Both the position numbers and the translations under genes were made by a program. A DNA stretch of 64,000 nucleotides from Alternaria dauci (Eukaryota; Ascomycota; Dothideomycetes; Pleosporales; Pleosporaceae), in the NCBI RefSeq assembly GCF_042100115.1, contig NC_091274.1, positions 2,480,001-2,544,000 on the forward strand, written 5' to 3'. The notes below the pieces were generated by a model that worked only from the letters and a program-made list of their open reading frames with translations, was not told where the DNA came from and made no database searches. The first letter of the stretch is position 1; each line of letters opens with the position of its first letter. Of this stretch, positions 1-12,110 are shown in pieces.

Positions 1-1322
1 ACCACTCACCACCTAGCGACCCCACAGCAGCGAACAAGACGACAGGGTGGTGGCTTGCGCGATAATGTGCAGCACAGACGCGCCGTGTGTGCGACCGATC
101 GCGATGACGCCAAGCGCACCTCTGGTTATCCGAGGGCGATGGGCATGGCTCGAGTGGAGTCTGACAATAATTTTTTGCCCTGGCATGGCAGAGGTGCTCA
201 ACGCCATGCACATTGTTACGAGAGGGTGTGGATTGCGCAAACACATGTTGGCAGGCGACGATCCCTTGTGTAGCGCGCTCTGCTTGACACAGCAGCGATC
301 GGCTCGACTTAGCCACAGCTCTCCAGACAAGCGCTCGGTTCCCCGTGTCCTTGATCCGCCCGAACCGGACTGGCCCAAGCGGCCATGGCAGAGTAGCTGG
401 AGATCGGCGTTCCCTATTACGGGAACAAGTGTCTTGACATCGATTCACGCTCGAATCACAGAGGCGGGGAGGCACTCTGGACGCCGCACTAAGAATGTTC
501 CCTCGATAACCTGCGTTGCGCCAGGAACACGCACAAAAGGGTTCCTGGATTTCTGCATGATGTGGGCGACGCGCACGAGAGGGCAGGAGAGCGGTGGGTG
601 CATTCGCTGAAACATGCAATCAGAGCGCGAGGGAGATGCTGCGTCCCATGTCCTCCACGGACCAGTGCGGCCTTTATAGAAAGTGGCAGCATGGGAGGCC
701 TCGTTTGTCGCTTCAGCCACGACGGCATTGCCGCGTACCTTGAGGGGGGGGGGGGGGGGGAAGGGGCGGCCAGGGTTACTTATCAGTCACGTTGGTCGGG
801 CATGGGCTGTGAGCGTCCGGCTGACCCCAGATGCCGCGTGCCATGTTTGCGACCAAATAATAAAAAGTTCCTGGCTTCTGCAATTGCTGCAACAAGAATC
901 TCACTCCTTCCCCCCCGGACCTTTGTTATTGCCGCTATCGGGTCTGAAACTGGGATATTTGGCCGCATCTCTGACGCTGCGCAATCGAGACTCTCTGTTG
1001 GACACAGTAACTCAGTATCAGGAGCTCGGGCATCACCCCACTTGTCGAATAGCATTCCGGGACCTGTCCACACGCTTTATTTTTGAATCGAGCGCCTCTT
1101 CAGCTAGCAGACGCCTCTCGCACACATTCTGGATTATTATTTCTACACACCCGCCCCTGCGCTGCCCTGCATTGTCTCTCAGCCGCATCTCGCTCTATAA
1201 CCTCCGACACCTCGGAGGCTGTGCAACAAACCCGCTGCCTTGCTGACGAAGCTGCAAGACAAAGCAAACACCGAAGCCGGCGAGACTTTTTTTATTTCAT
1301 TCTACCATAATTTCTGGCAATC
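1..1322. other. Intergenic, upstream of C2H2 gene
   Basis: I see no coding region here that I can support; the open frames overlap on both strands and have no recognisable domain. A run of 17 G lies at 744-760. The last 200 bases, pyrimidine-rich with a TATAA at about 1196, probably hold the promoter and 5' UTR of the zinc-finger gene that starts at 1323. Confidence 0.5.
744..760 (+). repeat. Poly-G homopolymer, 17 nt
   Basis: Uninterrupted run of G in non-coding sequence, followed by AAGGGG. Such tracts are length-variable and error-prone in assembly. Confidence 0.9.
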
Positions 1323-2865
1323 ATGACCGTCCTCAAGGTACCTATTCCTGATTCCCGGCAATTGCACGCCCCCCGAGTTGCGCTGACCGTGCCTCCTGCC
1401 AGGAACCCATCAACGTCCGACCAGCCAGCCAACAACGACACTCGTCTAGCACCATGGCCGGCTCACTCCCCAAGAACCGCCCACACTCGCAGTCGATATC
1501 CGTCGGCAACCTGAACGCAGCGCATCGCGTAACACGTCGGAAGAGCATGAGCCAGACACCCGTCACCAATGTTGCGGCCATTGCGGCTGCGGCCAAGGGC
1601 ATGTCGGGAGCGCCCCTGGATAGCAGTAGCAGCAACAACGGATCGCGTCGGCCATCGAAGCCGACATCGCAGTTCAGGGGACCCAACATGGCACTCAACT
1701 CCACAATGGCATCGAGCATGCCTGGCAACGGCTCGCAGTTCGGCCCCAGCAGTTATGGCGCGGTGGCAGCCAAGACTGAGGCTCTCACCGACGGCCCGAC
1801 GCTCGCAACGATGCTGGAGCAGGACAAGGCCAACTCCAAGTCGCGGAACCGTCGCGCGAGCGAGGGCTCTCGTCTGTCCAAGGGCGACGGCAAGCGAAGT
1901 GGTAGCGATCTGAGATGTGAAAAATGTGGGAAAGGCTACAAGCACAGCAGCTGTCTGACCAAGCACCTGTTAGTAACCCTGAGCCGTAGACGGCCCTCCC
2001 ACATACTTTCATGCCTCATGACGAATGCCCTTTCCTCCCTTGCACGCACACTTGAACTGCAATGCTTCTTGATAGTTCCGCGTTGACTTTTTCTTCTAGT
2101 TGGGAGCACACGCCTGAATGGCAATACACATCTAAGCTGCTCATCTCCAAGCACCAGCAGGTGCAGCTCCTCGAAGCTGCCTCTGTCCTCGTCGCCATGA
2201 ACAAGGAGAGCGACGGCGAAAACAGCGACCGCTCGTCTCCTCCAGCCTCGGGCTCGTCCGACCTGCGTGAGGAGTTGAGCTCCACTGAAACTACCCCGCC
2301 CCCGCAACTCGACGACCATGCCGTGGGCTCTTTCCCTCACTCACACTTTGGCTCCCGCTCTGTCAAACGCTACTCGGCCAACAGCTCCGCCTACAGCCAG
2401 TCCTACCAGTCGACCGTCTTTTCCGACAACGGCAACGGCAACGGCCACTTTCGCCAGTGGAGCAACGTGTCGGACCGCCCCACCACTTCGGGTACCTCGG
2501 TTGCCGGCTCATATCACGATGACGGCAATGACCATGCCGACCTTGCTGCCGCCGTTGGCTTGTTGAGCTGCTCCTACGGCACGCCCAAGACGGGCCCTAC
2601 CGCGCTACCGCCCGATGTGCCGCCCGTGCCACCCCTACCAGCAAAGTATTTTGACTTGAACGCCCGTACCTTGTCCGGTACCACCACCGTCCAGGCGCAG
2701 CAGTCGAGCATACGCAACAGCTACCGCTACAACAGCGAGAGCAAAGACGTCGACATGGACGACGACCACTTCGCCGACGAGGAGGATTACCGCTACTCCA
2801 ACTCACGCAGCCGCGGCCGCATCGACGAGGACGACGACGAGATTTTCGGAAGGATGGAGGAATAG
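1323..2865 (+). CDS. C2H2 zinc-finger protein
   Basis: Spliced gene: exons 1323-1337, 1403-1968 and 2100-2865, giving 448 aa. Intron 1 is GTACCT...CCAG, intron 2 is GTTAGT...TCTAG, and all joins keep frame. The ATG at 1454 lies in the same frame, so a shorter product is possible. One C2H2 finger lies near residue 188 (LRCEKCGKGYKHSSC, then H-x3-H). Intron 2 falls inside the finger, between the residues that supply its two histidines. Before it is a Ser/Asn/Ala-rich region with RRKS and RRPSK motifs; after it is a conserved-looking segment (EWQYTSKLLISKHQQVQLLE), then a low-complexity tail rich in Ser and Pro, ending acidic. A single finger with long disordered flanks suggests a nuclear regulator. 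Its target is unknown; DNA binding is inferred from the finger alone. Confidence 0.85.
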
Positions 2866-3620
2866 AAGCCGTCTGCGCTCCCCTTCATGCCTCCTTGACG
2901 ACGTCCCGACCTCTCCTGCCATTTTGCCCCATCATCATCTTGCTTTTCCACTGTTCAATCCGGCTCTGTACCACAAACCAAATATACCAGCTATTAGCAA
3001 TCTATCTCCGCGGAGGAGAAAAGACCCAGCCTGGACACCGAGGAGAGGGCCGTTGACAATCTCAATACCCAAAAGTCGACGACGCCCTTGAGGTTGAAGT
3101 TCAGGTCATCATATCCAAAACTGGCCGTCTTTTTTTCGCTTTGCGTCGAGAGCCTAGCACATGCAACAAATATCCCGGAGTTTTTCTTCTCGATTTTATC
3201 GTCTCTTGCCTTTTTCATCTCTTCAAACAACCTTCAGCCTATTTTAACAGAAACTCATATAACTTTACCAACAAATTTCTCGACGACAACCAGGGCGTCT
3301 TGTATCCAATGTGGTTGCGCTGGATAGCGTGGCCTGGATCGATGGATCGATGGGGGGAGAGGACTTCCGTGTGTATGGTTCAGCCATCTCTTGTACATTC
3401 GGCTGCGGAGAAACTTTTGAAATAACTCGAGAGAGAAGGAAGCAAGATCGAATGCCATATAAACATTTCAGTCGAAAGGAATAAGGCCTACGTTGGTTGT
3501 GCTTTGAGTGAGGGTTTGATGTGCTTTTCATCAAAGGCCTATATCGTGAACGCCCGAAACCTAAAGCTGGCGAGAGATCCCAGTATATAAACCAAACCTT
3601 GATCGGTTGAGAGATAAGAC

Positions 3621-3654
3621 GGGAGCGGGGTGGAAGGGGAGGGGGGAGGGGGGG
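3621..3654 (+). repeat. G-rich tract, possible G-quadruplex
   Basis: Five closely spaced runs of three or more G separated by 1-5 nt (GGG, GGGG, GGGG, GGGGGG, GGGGGGG). This meets the usual four-run pattern for a G-quadruplex on the plus strand. Non-coding context. Confidence 0.6.
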
Positions 3655-4057
3655 AAACGGTCCTTTTAGCATGTTGTTGAGCACCGCGTACCATTGGAGA
3701 GGCCTTGAGCGTCTCGCCGAGATTGAGCTGGGAGTTGAGGTGTGTGGACTGACAAACACGGTCCAAAGCAAAACGTGCTTTACCTTCCCTCAGCCCACGA
3801 CTAGCTTGGGGTCCAAGATTGCGGAGGCGCCGGGCTTATCGTTAGTACAACGCCTAGCTTCGCTATACCCGGTGTTTGGTTGGCTGGTCCAAGTGGGTTG
3901 GAGTGTTTTGACTTTATTTGTTCTGACCATGTGCATCGTAGGAGGCTTTGGAGGGTTGTGTAGAGGTGAATATGTTACGTAGATTGGACATCATGTCAAG
4001 GTGAGGAAGCGGGTGATCATCGCGTACGCGACCCCGCTATCCCATGTTGTCCGGACT

Positions 4058-4073
4058 ACAACAACAACAACAA
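4058..4073 (+). repeat. ACA trinucleotide microsatellite
   Basis: About five ACA units in intergenic sequence. Confidence 0.8.
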
Positions 4074-4768
4074 GTCATCGTGGCAATCTTGTCAAGAGGT
4101 AAAGTACAACGAGCGTAGCAATTGGCATTTCCGCCACCCGGACGTTGTTAGCCTGCCTTATATGTACAATCGGGATACAAGCAGCTTACGTACCACCCAA
4201 CACCTCTTCTCTCCTTCCGTCTCGGTTCCTCCACCAACGATGCGTTGAATCGGGTAGATCTCTTGACGATCGCAGATCCTACTGTGTAAGCGAGCCTCAC
4301 AAAGTCGTGCATCTTAAGCAAGGCGGGTCTATGGCATCGCCGGCTTCCTGTATGGGTAACATGAGCGTGTTTCAGCTGTATACGGGTGGAGATGAAGATC
4401 TTCGATGCAGATGGCTGGTGGGCGCGTGAGGACTTTGTTGGCCGAGCAGGTGGGGTGTGAAGAGGTTGGAAGTGGGGTATCGTGATAAGTGAGAACACAA
4501 GGACGCGTAGTTTGTTGTGGGTTGGTGTTGGTGTGGGCGGGTTTAGGTTAGATCGTGATGTCTGGGGTTGGAGGTGCGAGGTTGGTTTGGGAAGGTATGA
4601 CGACAGATGATCTGCGGTTCCGTAAGATGGACGATAGAGGAGCGTCATGAAGCGACTGAAGAGCTTTGTACAGACAACAACGCATTGTTCGCCATAATCT
4701 ATATATGCATATGCTCAAGGTACTTCTGGCAAGTAGAGCCCCCTATATCTCATCCCACCCTGTCTCCA

Positions 4769-6560
4769 TCATACATAAGCAACAACATTTGAGCCACTGG
4801 AGATCCCGACACGACTTGCTTTGGTCATGGCATCAATGTAGGCGTCAAAGAAGTAGTAATCATGCTTGGCATGCTGCGCCATCATGTCCTCCTTGGCCAA
4901 GTCTGCAGATCGAAGAGCCTGCGTTGGTTGAACACATAGCACTGCTTTAGAGCGCTGCAGAGTTCGTTTGAGGGTCTCGATAGCTTCGGCAGGTACATCT
5001 AGAGTATAGACCGTGCCTTTGACGACGACACTTATAAACTCAAGGAGACTATCGCCAGCCATAGAGCCCCTTTGCTTCATGCGAGAAAGAATTTCGTCTC
5101 TAATCAACATCTCCGAATGCGCACTACTTGACAGTAGGCCTATCTCCTCTTCTGCGAAGGGATAGCGCGGAAGAATGAAGTAAGTGGTACATAGCAGAGT
5201 CAGCGACAGTAGCTTCTTGTAATTCGCAAGGTTAGCCTGGATTCTCATGTCAGCTGAGATGATAGTCGAGTATCGATGGGACCGGACATACAGAGATTGC
5301 GTTGAGTCTTTTCTTGCTCTCAGTACAAAACCCGGTTGACTTGAAATAATAGAGGCTGTCCATGGAAAGACCCAAGTGACGCAGACCTTCAAGTTCAGTC
5401 AGATTGGAAAGCGAGGTACCCTGGATACCGAGGAAGAGAAGCTCAAGACTCTGCGCGTGTGAACGGAGGCTTGAGCAATCCATCAAGTATAGGGTTGGTC
5501 CGTCTATAATAAGTTCTCGCAAACAGTTTGATGCTCCAATCAAGTGAGTAATTGCATCTCCGGATATGAAATCTGAGGTTGTAATCATTAGTGCTCGTAG
5601 CTTAGCAAGCCGCTCTGGTTTGATATGAATGTAGAAATAGACGTCGTTCTTGCAGTCAATCAGGGCGAGAGCGCAGAGCGCAGGAAATGAGGGCACACCC
5701 ACCAGCACGGGGAGATGTTTGAAGTCGTAGCCATGCAAAGTGACTCTGGTAGCCCTGGAGAATAAGACGCCCTGAGGAGATGGTCCACCTGTAGGCACTG
5801 CAAAGACGTGGGACGAAGTTTTGTCACCTTGGGATGAGAACCAAAGATGGATACTCTTCAGGCTGGGTGACTTTTGGACAATGACACTGCTCATATCGCT
5901 GACGCTGCTATGACCAGGCAAATGAAACGTAATTCTACGAAGGCTGCGAAGTTGTAAAGCCACCGGAAGATGATAGGCAATGCTGATATCGCCGGGTCGG
6001 ATAATAGTAGGCAAAATTACTTGTGCAAGACGTTGCTGAGTTTTCACTAGTTTCACAAGGTTTCTTGTAGACATCACGGAGGTACCGAAAGAGTCTGTTA
6101 GACTGTGAGAGTGTTAGCAGCATCTATAGCGTGGTGCTGACATTGTACCTGAAGGACAGCAGTTGATGCCGGGGCAGAGCTGTAAGAAGAATACCAGTAA
6201 CCACGTCTCCGGCATGATTCGGCTTACTCGCATTTGCAGTTGGCCGTCCTGAATCATGAACCTGCAGATGCCGAACGTGTTGTAGACCGTTTCCAGAAGC
6301 AAGGTTTCTCCAGATGGTTGTTGCCGTGACCGGGTCAATCTCGACAAAGATGCGATGATAAGCCATCGGATATGCAATTTTAAAGAAATGTACACACGTC
6401 TTCGCTATGCTGAGCTGATCGCGCTGGTCTAGCTGCAATTGACGCGTCAGCAAAGAAGAACAGATGAGTAGGTGGCACTTGCCTGGGATAAGATATGCTT
6501 GAGCATCTCATATGGCAAGCGTAGCATGTAGCACTGTGTGCCATCTGGTGCGGGCTCCAT
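4769..6560 (-). CDS. F-box protein (LRR-like C-terminal part)
   Basis: Minus-strand spliced gene: exons 6560-6483, 6432-6149, 6102-5292 and 5236-4769, 546 aa. Intron 1 (6482-6433) has a GC donor (CAG|GCAAGT) and a TTGCAG acceptor; introns 2 and 3 are GTACAA...CACAG and GTATGT...TCCAG. The exons sum to 547 codons with no stop. The F-box is at about residues 14-50: LRLPYEMLKHILSQLDQRDQ, then a conserved C and F (TCVHFFKIAYP), running across intron 1. The rest is leucine-rich with repeated 'LRxLxL'-like spacing (SLRRITFHL, LAKLRALMIT, LRELIIDGP, LEGLRHLGLSMD), like the leucine-rich part of many fungal F-box proteins. The family acts as substrate adaptor of SCF ubiquitin ligases; the substrate is unknown. 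It is divergent to the GT90 gene. Confidence 0.85.
6433..6482 (-). other. GC-AG intron in F-box gene
   Basis: The 50-nt intron starts CAG|GCAAGT and ends TTGCAG. The only nearby GT (within AAGT) breaks the F-box frame; the GC donor joins HILSQ to LDQRDQ. Confidence 0.8.
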
Positions 6561-7546
6561 TGTCGCTCTGATCGATGTCGCGTATAGAAGCTTACGCTGC
6601 CGTGGTGCGGGTCAAGAGGAAGACGTAAGAAGGTGAGAGATGGTGTTGTGCGAGAGTGGCCATGGTGCCTTCCGTAAACACGAGGTCACGAGATGACGCG
6701 TGCCTTCGTTTTTTCATCCACGTGTAGCTGCTTTCAAAAGCATTTGCCCGAGCTCGTTGCAGAAAGGGAAGTAACGAAAAAAGTGGTGTGGAAGTGAGAG
6801 ATTACCTACCCAGATGGACGCCTAGGTGATTTATAGTAGCCGTCTTATGATGCAAGAAGTGGCTTAGTTGCCTAGCATCAATTGACTAGGTATGAGGGAA
6901 CTGGCAATTCGTGGTTCCTTTTGTTTTCGTGTCGCTTAGTAGTATCGTGCCTGCCAAGATTGAAGTTTGGTATAGTCTACGCCGAGATATGCGAGACCCA
7001 TCAATAGTCGAATGAAGCAGACAGTACAAAGAGCCCGGTAGCATGTGACCAAAAGGTTGAGGCTTTACCTACGGTGGTATATTCAGAGACCAGCAATCCT
7101 CCCAGACCACGTGAGAGAGCTGATATCTTATGTCCGCCAGTGACCGTATCCAAATCTTTTCGAACTTGTTTTCTGCTGCTTACCGCTGTGCAGCGTGCAG
7201 TGTGCAACGTGCAGGGAGCATATGCAGGATTGTGCAAATGAAGTCCCTCGGAGCGTGTCGTGGATCAGTAGACGCGTCCTCGATGCGTTTGTGGATGAAG
7301 CATGCACGTTACCACCCTCGCATCGGCTAGCCTGCAGGGCCGAGTACAAGACAATGCGCAGTCCTGGTGGTGTTGAAAGGTTGTGGGGGTGCAAGCAGAT
7401 GTGGCTTGAAGGGGATGGCGTCACTTAGCGTCCGACCCTGCAGATCCGCACGGTGCGGCTTCATCGGTGCCCTCACAAGATTGCGACTCAACACATGCCA
7501 GACAACTCGATGCCCTCCGACGAGCGCTGACCCCCCTTTTGCTCCA
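6561..7546. promoter_or_regulatory. Divergent intergenic region, F-box / GT90
   Basis: About 990 bp between the start codons of two divergent genes, so it should carry both promoters. I recognise no specific factor site. Overlapping open frames at 7001-7566 are on both strands and have no domain. Confidence 0.4.
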
Positions 7547-10500
7547 ATGCACCCGGCCGTCTCCATACTTGCCGATAACGTCGCCCAACACCACCACCGG
7601 CTCGCCCCGCTGCTCTACAGCGTCCTCGCGGCCGTCGCAAATGTCCACACGCCCGTCCAGCATTCGCTGCTCATAACGACGATATCATGGCTGATAGTAT
7701 GGGTCCCGGCTGTCTTCTGGGTGGGCATCTATTCAAACAGCGACCGAGCTAAGCGGAGGGCGAGCTGGCTGGCTGGCGCTCTCCTAGGCCTGTCTGCAGT
7801 ATGCGACCGCGCGGCATGCGACAAGCAGGGCATCTGGGCGACAAAGGTACTTTTAGGGAGGACAAGGACAGCTGCACCCGTCTAACCGTGCCTGCAGGCC
7901 CTTCTACCTCTGCTCACCGTCCTCTTCTCCGAGAACGAACTGCTCACAAAGCACCTCGTCCTACCCACATTCACCATCCTCGACGGCCCTGCAGCCGAGA
8001 CCAAGACCTCGCCGGAGCGACAGCTTCATAGCGAGTCACATGGAATCCTGGCAACCCTGACGCTATCTGCGAGCGTCGTTCTTGCCGTCTACACGGTTCC
8101 CACGACTGTCGTGCTTGGTCTCAGCAGTGTCATCTTCGCTGCCACGGGTCTCGTCCTGTTCGAATCCACAATAAGAGCCGCGACAGACGAGGGCGATGGT
8201 GGCAGGCGTGGACTCATGTCTGTGAATGGAAACATTCCCAGGCGTGCCTCAACAAGCGGCAGTTTGAGGGCGCAGCGACTAGCTGCGCTGAGAGACGTCG
8301 CCGTGGCCATTGCTGCCGTGTGCGGTATCGCATCTATCCTTACTGAATCCTCCCTGACCGCAAGTACAATATCCTGGGAGCCGGTTTACAAAGAGTACCA
8401 TCGGGAATGGAGGGATGTGCATAATCTCCGCATCCTCATGCGCTTCCTGTGGATGTTGCCGGTTCAAACCATTGTAAATGTTCTTATCTTCGTTCTGGTA
8501 CGTATGAGCTTTTTATCACCCATCGAGCTCTTTTCGCACTTCTCTTTTATCGCTGAAGATGGGCCTGGCCTCCTATATGTGTCTTATATGTCTCTCCGAC
8601 TTTCACCCAGCCTTTGTTCCCAAGTCGTGGAACCAGTCATGTAGCTTTCATTCTCCACGCATTGTCACTAGATTGAACTAACTGATTTGTAGATCTCTCA
8701 ATACGGCGCTGTACATACATCTCTGTTGGCCGTGTTCTCACATCTTACTGCGAAACTACACTTCGCACCGACCTTTTCCACCGTTTTGTTCACGTCCGTC
8801 TACATTGTGGCAGCACTAGTACACTTCTTCGAGTCGCCTGACTCCCCCCTGATGATGGATGCGCGGCGTTCTATGCGATTGCGGCGCTTCATCTTCGTAG
8901 TTCTGGCTCTTGCAGTTGGATCTTTACTCCTTGGACGTCTGAATGCATCACAAACGTATCGACCCATCGCCAATGGCATAGTCACTAACATTCCATTCTC
9001 TCCGCCTGAGAAACCACTTGGTTCCGTACCGATCGACATGAGTAAAGGCCATCCGGCTGCGCAGTTGATCGACGCGGCAGAAGCAGATTTTCAAAGCACT
9101 CTCGACCGACAATCAAAGTCTCTTACCGATGCAGTTCGCGAATACCGCCGCAGAAATGGAATATCCCCTCCTCCTCATTTTGATAAATGGTACGAATTCG
9201 CTACGCGGAATGGAGTAGTCATGATAGATGAGTACGACACCATCAATGAGATGCTGCTACCGTTCTGGGCACTGAAACCGTCCACCATTCGATCGCGCAT
9301 AGCAAACGCATTAGGTCACGAGGATAGCTCACTGCTTGCGATTGCGGTACGCCATGGAGCTGTGGAGAACTTTCAAGGTGGCGACGAATGGCAACAACAG
9401 GCAACCATTGGCATGATGAAACAATTTGTGCAGTATCTGCCCGATATGGATCTAGGCTTCAACTTACATGACGAACCGAGAGTCATCGTACCCAACAATC
9501 TCATGTCATCGATGGTGGCAAAGGTGAGGGACGAAATCCTACCTCGCACTGCAAAGAACACCACCCCGCGCAATGCCTTCTCAGCTCGTCCTGAAGACCT
9601 CAGTGACGGTACACGATTTGCCGAAGTTAGTACTACCAAGTTCAATCGCTTTGCGCATCAGCAGACTTGGACGCATTCGCGGTTATCATGCTCTCCTGGC
9701 ACTCAGGCCCAGACTTTCGAGGACTACGCCGCCGACAATCTCACAGCCTATGCTACCAGCGACCTTGGCTTCATCTACAACGCAACTGCCTTTTCCGATA
9801 TCTGTAACTCACCCTCATTCTCTTCAACATACGGATTCTTCGAACGACCCAACGCCTTCAGCATTATCCACGAGCTCACACCCATTTTCTCGCAATCGAA
9901 AATCTCCAGCTTCCAAGACATTCTGTACCCTAGTCCATGGTACTGGATAGGCAAAGTAGGCTACGATGAGACCCACGACACGACATGGGAGAACAAAACA
10001 AACAGTCTCTACTGGCGCGGCTCTACAACAGGAGGCTTCAGCCGCAACGGCGGCTGGCGACGCCAACACCGCCAGCACGTAGTCCAACGCCTCAACGCCC
10101 CAGACGCCGCCAAAATCCTCGAACCCGTCTCCACATCCTCGGCCGCAAACAGCCCCGTCACCTCCTACGCCGTGACTGAAATCGACCGCCGCGCGCTCAA
10201 AAACCTCATCGACGTCCACTTCTCCCACATTGGCCAATGCGACCCAGGCGACTGTGACGCACAACAAGAATTCTTCGACGTGACCGAACGCGTCGACGGA
10301 CAGGATGCATGGTACTATAAGCACCTCCTCGACATGGACGGCAACGCCTTTTCGGGTCGGTTCTACAGCTTCCTGAAAAGTCGATCCTTGACCTACAAAA
10401 TGGCCTTGTTCCGTGAATGGCACGCAGAATGGTTACGGCCTTGGGTCCATTACATCCCTCTATCTCTCCGCGGCGACGAACATCTCGATCTTGTGAGGTG

Positions 10501-10756
10501 GTTTTCGGGAACAAAAGTGTTTGATGATGATGGGGATGGGAAGCCGGAGAGAAGTGATGCTGATGGGGGCAAGAAGGGTGGGAATGGGGATAGTGAGGGG
10601 GAGAGGAAGGCGAGGGTCATCGCGAAGAGGAGTTCTGAGTGGCATGACAGAGTGCTGAGGAATGTAGACTTTGAGGTCTGGTTCTTCAGGTTGTTGTTGG
10701 AGTATGGGCGGGTGGTGGATGATAGGAGGGAGGAGATTGGGTTCCCGGGGCCGTAG
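7547..10756 (+). CDS. Membrane glycosyltransferase family 90 (CAP10-like)
   Basis: Exons 7547-7846, 7898-8497 and 8693-10756, 987 aa. Introns are GTACTT...TGCAG (51 nt, branch CTAAC) and GTACGT...TGTAG (195 nt, branch CTAAC). The N-terminal third is hydrophobic, with about six or seven predicted membrane spans (TISWLIVWVPAVFWVGIY; two around 'ILATLTLSASVVLAVYTVPT'; 'VNVLIFVLISQYGAVHTSLL'; 'FIFVVLALAVGSLLLG'). The large C-terminal part is a GT90/DUF821 domain: LYWRGSTTGGFSRN near the donor site, an upstream PSPWYW segment, and a C-terminal FYSFLKSRSLTYK then LRPWVHYIPL block. GT90 includes the cryptococcal CAP10/CXT1 xylosyltransferases. A Golgi or ER enzyme making a cell-surface glycan is inferred; donor and acceptor are unknown. 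The C-terminus has a low-complexity Gly/Asp/Lys insert at about 10530-10620. Confidence 0.88.
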
Positions 10757-11107
10757 TTAGGTAGGAGGAGGCTGAAGAGGATGGCATGTAGGGCTATGGG
10801 GCTTTGGCTTTTAGATGGATAGATGTGCAAAATATGGCGTTTCTTCTTCTTATACGTGCTGATGATTATGCATGCGAAGATTGGTGTATGTGTGTGATAT
10901 ACGATCCTTGTATAAGCTTAATTTGTCTCGCTGATTATGAGTCGTGCATGTGGATTCGATGTTAAATTCGTGTAGAAAGAAGTAACAGCCTTGCGAGACG
11001 AAAACGTGATCCACCTTAAGTCGATCGCTCTTCTATCCGATAACGCCTTTGAACCCATAAACAATTACCCGTTATATTGTGTCAACTCTCCTTGTACACA
11101 CTACTCT
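10757..11107. other. Convergent intergenic region, GT90 / CDO
   Basis: Between the 3' ends of two convergent genes. It probably holds both 3' UTRs; nothing else is seen. Confidence 0.5.
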
Positions 11108-12110
11108 TTAATGCTCTTTCTTGTTCACCTTGACGCCATATTCAGAGTAAAACTTGCATTGCCCGTTGAAGATGGAGCTAGAATTATCTTCTACGAAGAC
11201 ATTGCATCCGTATGTCTCTGCGTTGGGTGGGGTATACACTGCCTGTGGTTAGCGAGGGACCGTTATATAAGCATGAAATAAGTGCGTACAATGTAGTGAT
11301 ACAGCATACTCTGTGGGATGTGGGTTTGAGATGCGATGCACACCAAGGGTGTCTGCCATATATGTGACCTCATTCTCATTGTAAGTGATGTCGTGGATCC
11401 TAGTCATCGGGCGTTGGTTCTTGACGTCCTCATCGGTGGGCGTGACAAAACGGGTCTCTGTGAGGCTCCCCTTGAGGACCTTCATGATGCAGTGCGCATT
11501 CGCATGGCTACGCGATTGTTAGCCTCTACTCTATGGAATGACAGCGGAGAGGCGCATATGCTGAAATAAGCAGATCATCGACGCCGGATATCTTAAGTTG
11601 ATTCATTATCGAGATGTCGTCTTACCGGCATGTCTCCTGTTGACACATCGATCAATTGTAGATCGGCGAACGGAGTCGCTTCATCGTGCAGGAGACTGAA
11701 GCCTTGGAGTATCGAACGAGGCCGGAGATGCTGTAATGTCGCACGCTAGAGTCATCAAATCGCAAAGACGTGACAACTTACTCATGAATCGGGCTTTTCT
11801 TGCCAGGACCCCATACCAGAATGAGCTATTCGATCAGTTATCGTCTATAGTCGACCTAGGGTGCGGCAGACTATACCAGGTTGCTCTTTCCGTTGCCCTT
11901 GTCAACAACGTTTCGGGTATATGGGAGATGCTCGGATGGAAAGAAGTACTTCTTCCACTCTGACTCGTCTGATACGTAGGCCTTCATCAGTTCCTGGAGT
12001 TCGTTCTCATCGACATCTTCAGAGTCGATGCCACTGCTGGGACCGAGCACGTCGTTAATTGCTTGGACGAGTGAGTGGAAACCATCGATCTCAGTGTTGC
12101 GATGGATCAT
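11108..12110 (-). CDS. Cysteine dioxygenase
   Basis: Minus-strand gene: exons 12110-11877, 11825-11782, 11507-11290 and 11238-11108, 208 aa. It oxidises L-cysteine with O2 to cysteine sulfinate, in the cytosol, the entry step of cysteine catabolism toward taurine or sulfite. Iron ligands are in place: HDH at residues 92-94 (PIHDHANAHC) and H150 (TLGVHRISN). The pair that forms the Cys-Tyr cofactor in the mammalian enzyme is also present, C99 and Y167 (SLHLYTPP). Length matches the family (about 200 aa). Donors are GTATAG, GTAAGT and GTACGC. The third acceptor is the distal of two AGs 4 nt apart; using the first would shift the frame. Intron 2 is unusually long (274 nt) and holds an exon-like block (see findings). 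The gene is divergent to RBG1. Confidence 0.92.

Larger units (their letters stand above)
2866..4768. other. Intergenic, C2H2 gene 3' side to F-box gene 3' end
   Basis: No supported gene. The first few hundred bases are likely the 3' UTR of the zinc-finger gene. A 103-codon frame at 3671-3982 ends in a hydrophobic stretch, but has no relative I know and no clear gene signals. The region holds a G-rich tract (3621-3654) and an ACA microsatellite (about 4058-4073). Confidence 0.5.

Noticed and set aside
47..610. 187-codon plus-strand ORF near the window start
   Set aside because: No domain, overlapping frames on both strands, no gene signals.
3671..3982. 103-codon ORF with a hydrophobic C-terminus
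   Set aside because: No conservation I can recognise, no clear promoter or intron signals; left as unsupported.
9824..10423. 199-codon minus-strand ORF antisense to GT90
   Set aside because: Opposite strand of a conserved GT90 catalytic domain.
11871..12110. CDO first exon read as a complete 79-aa protein
   Set aside because: The apparent stop lies in an intron; splicing continues into the iron-binding exons.
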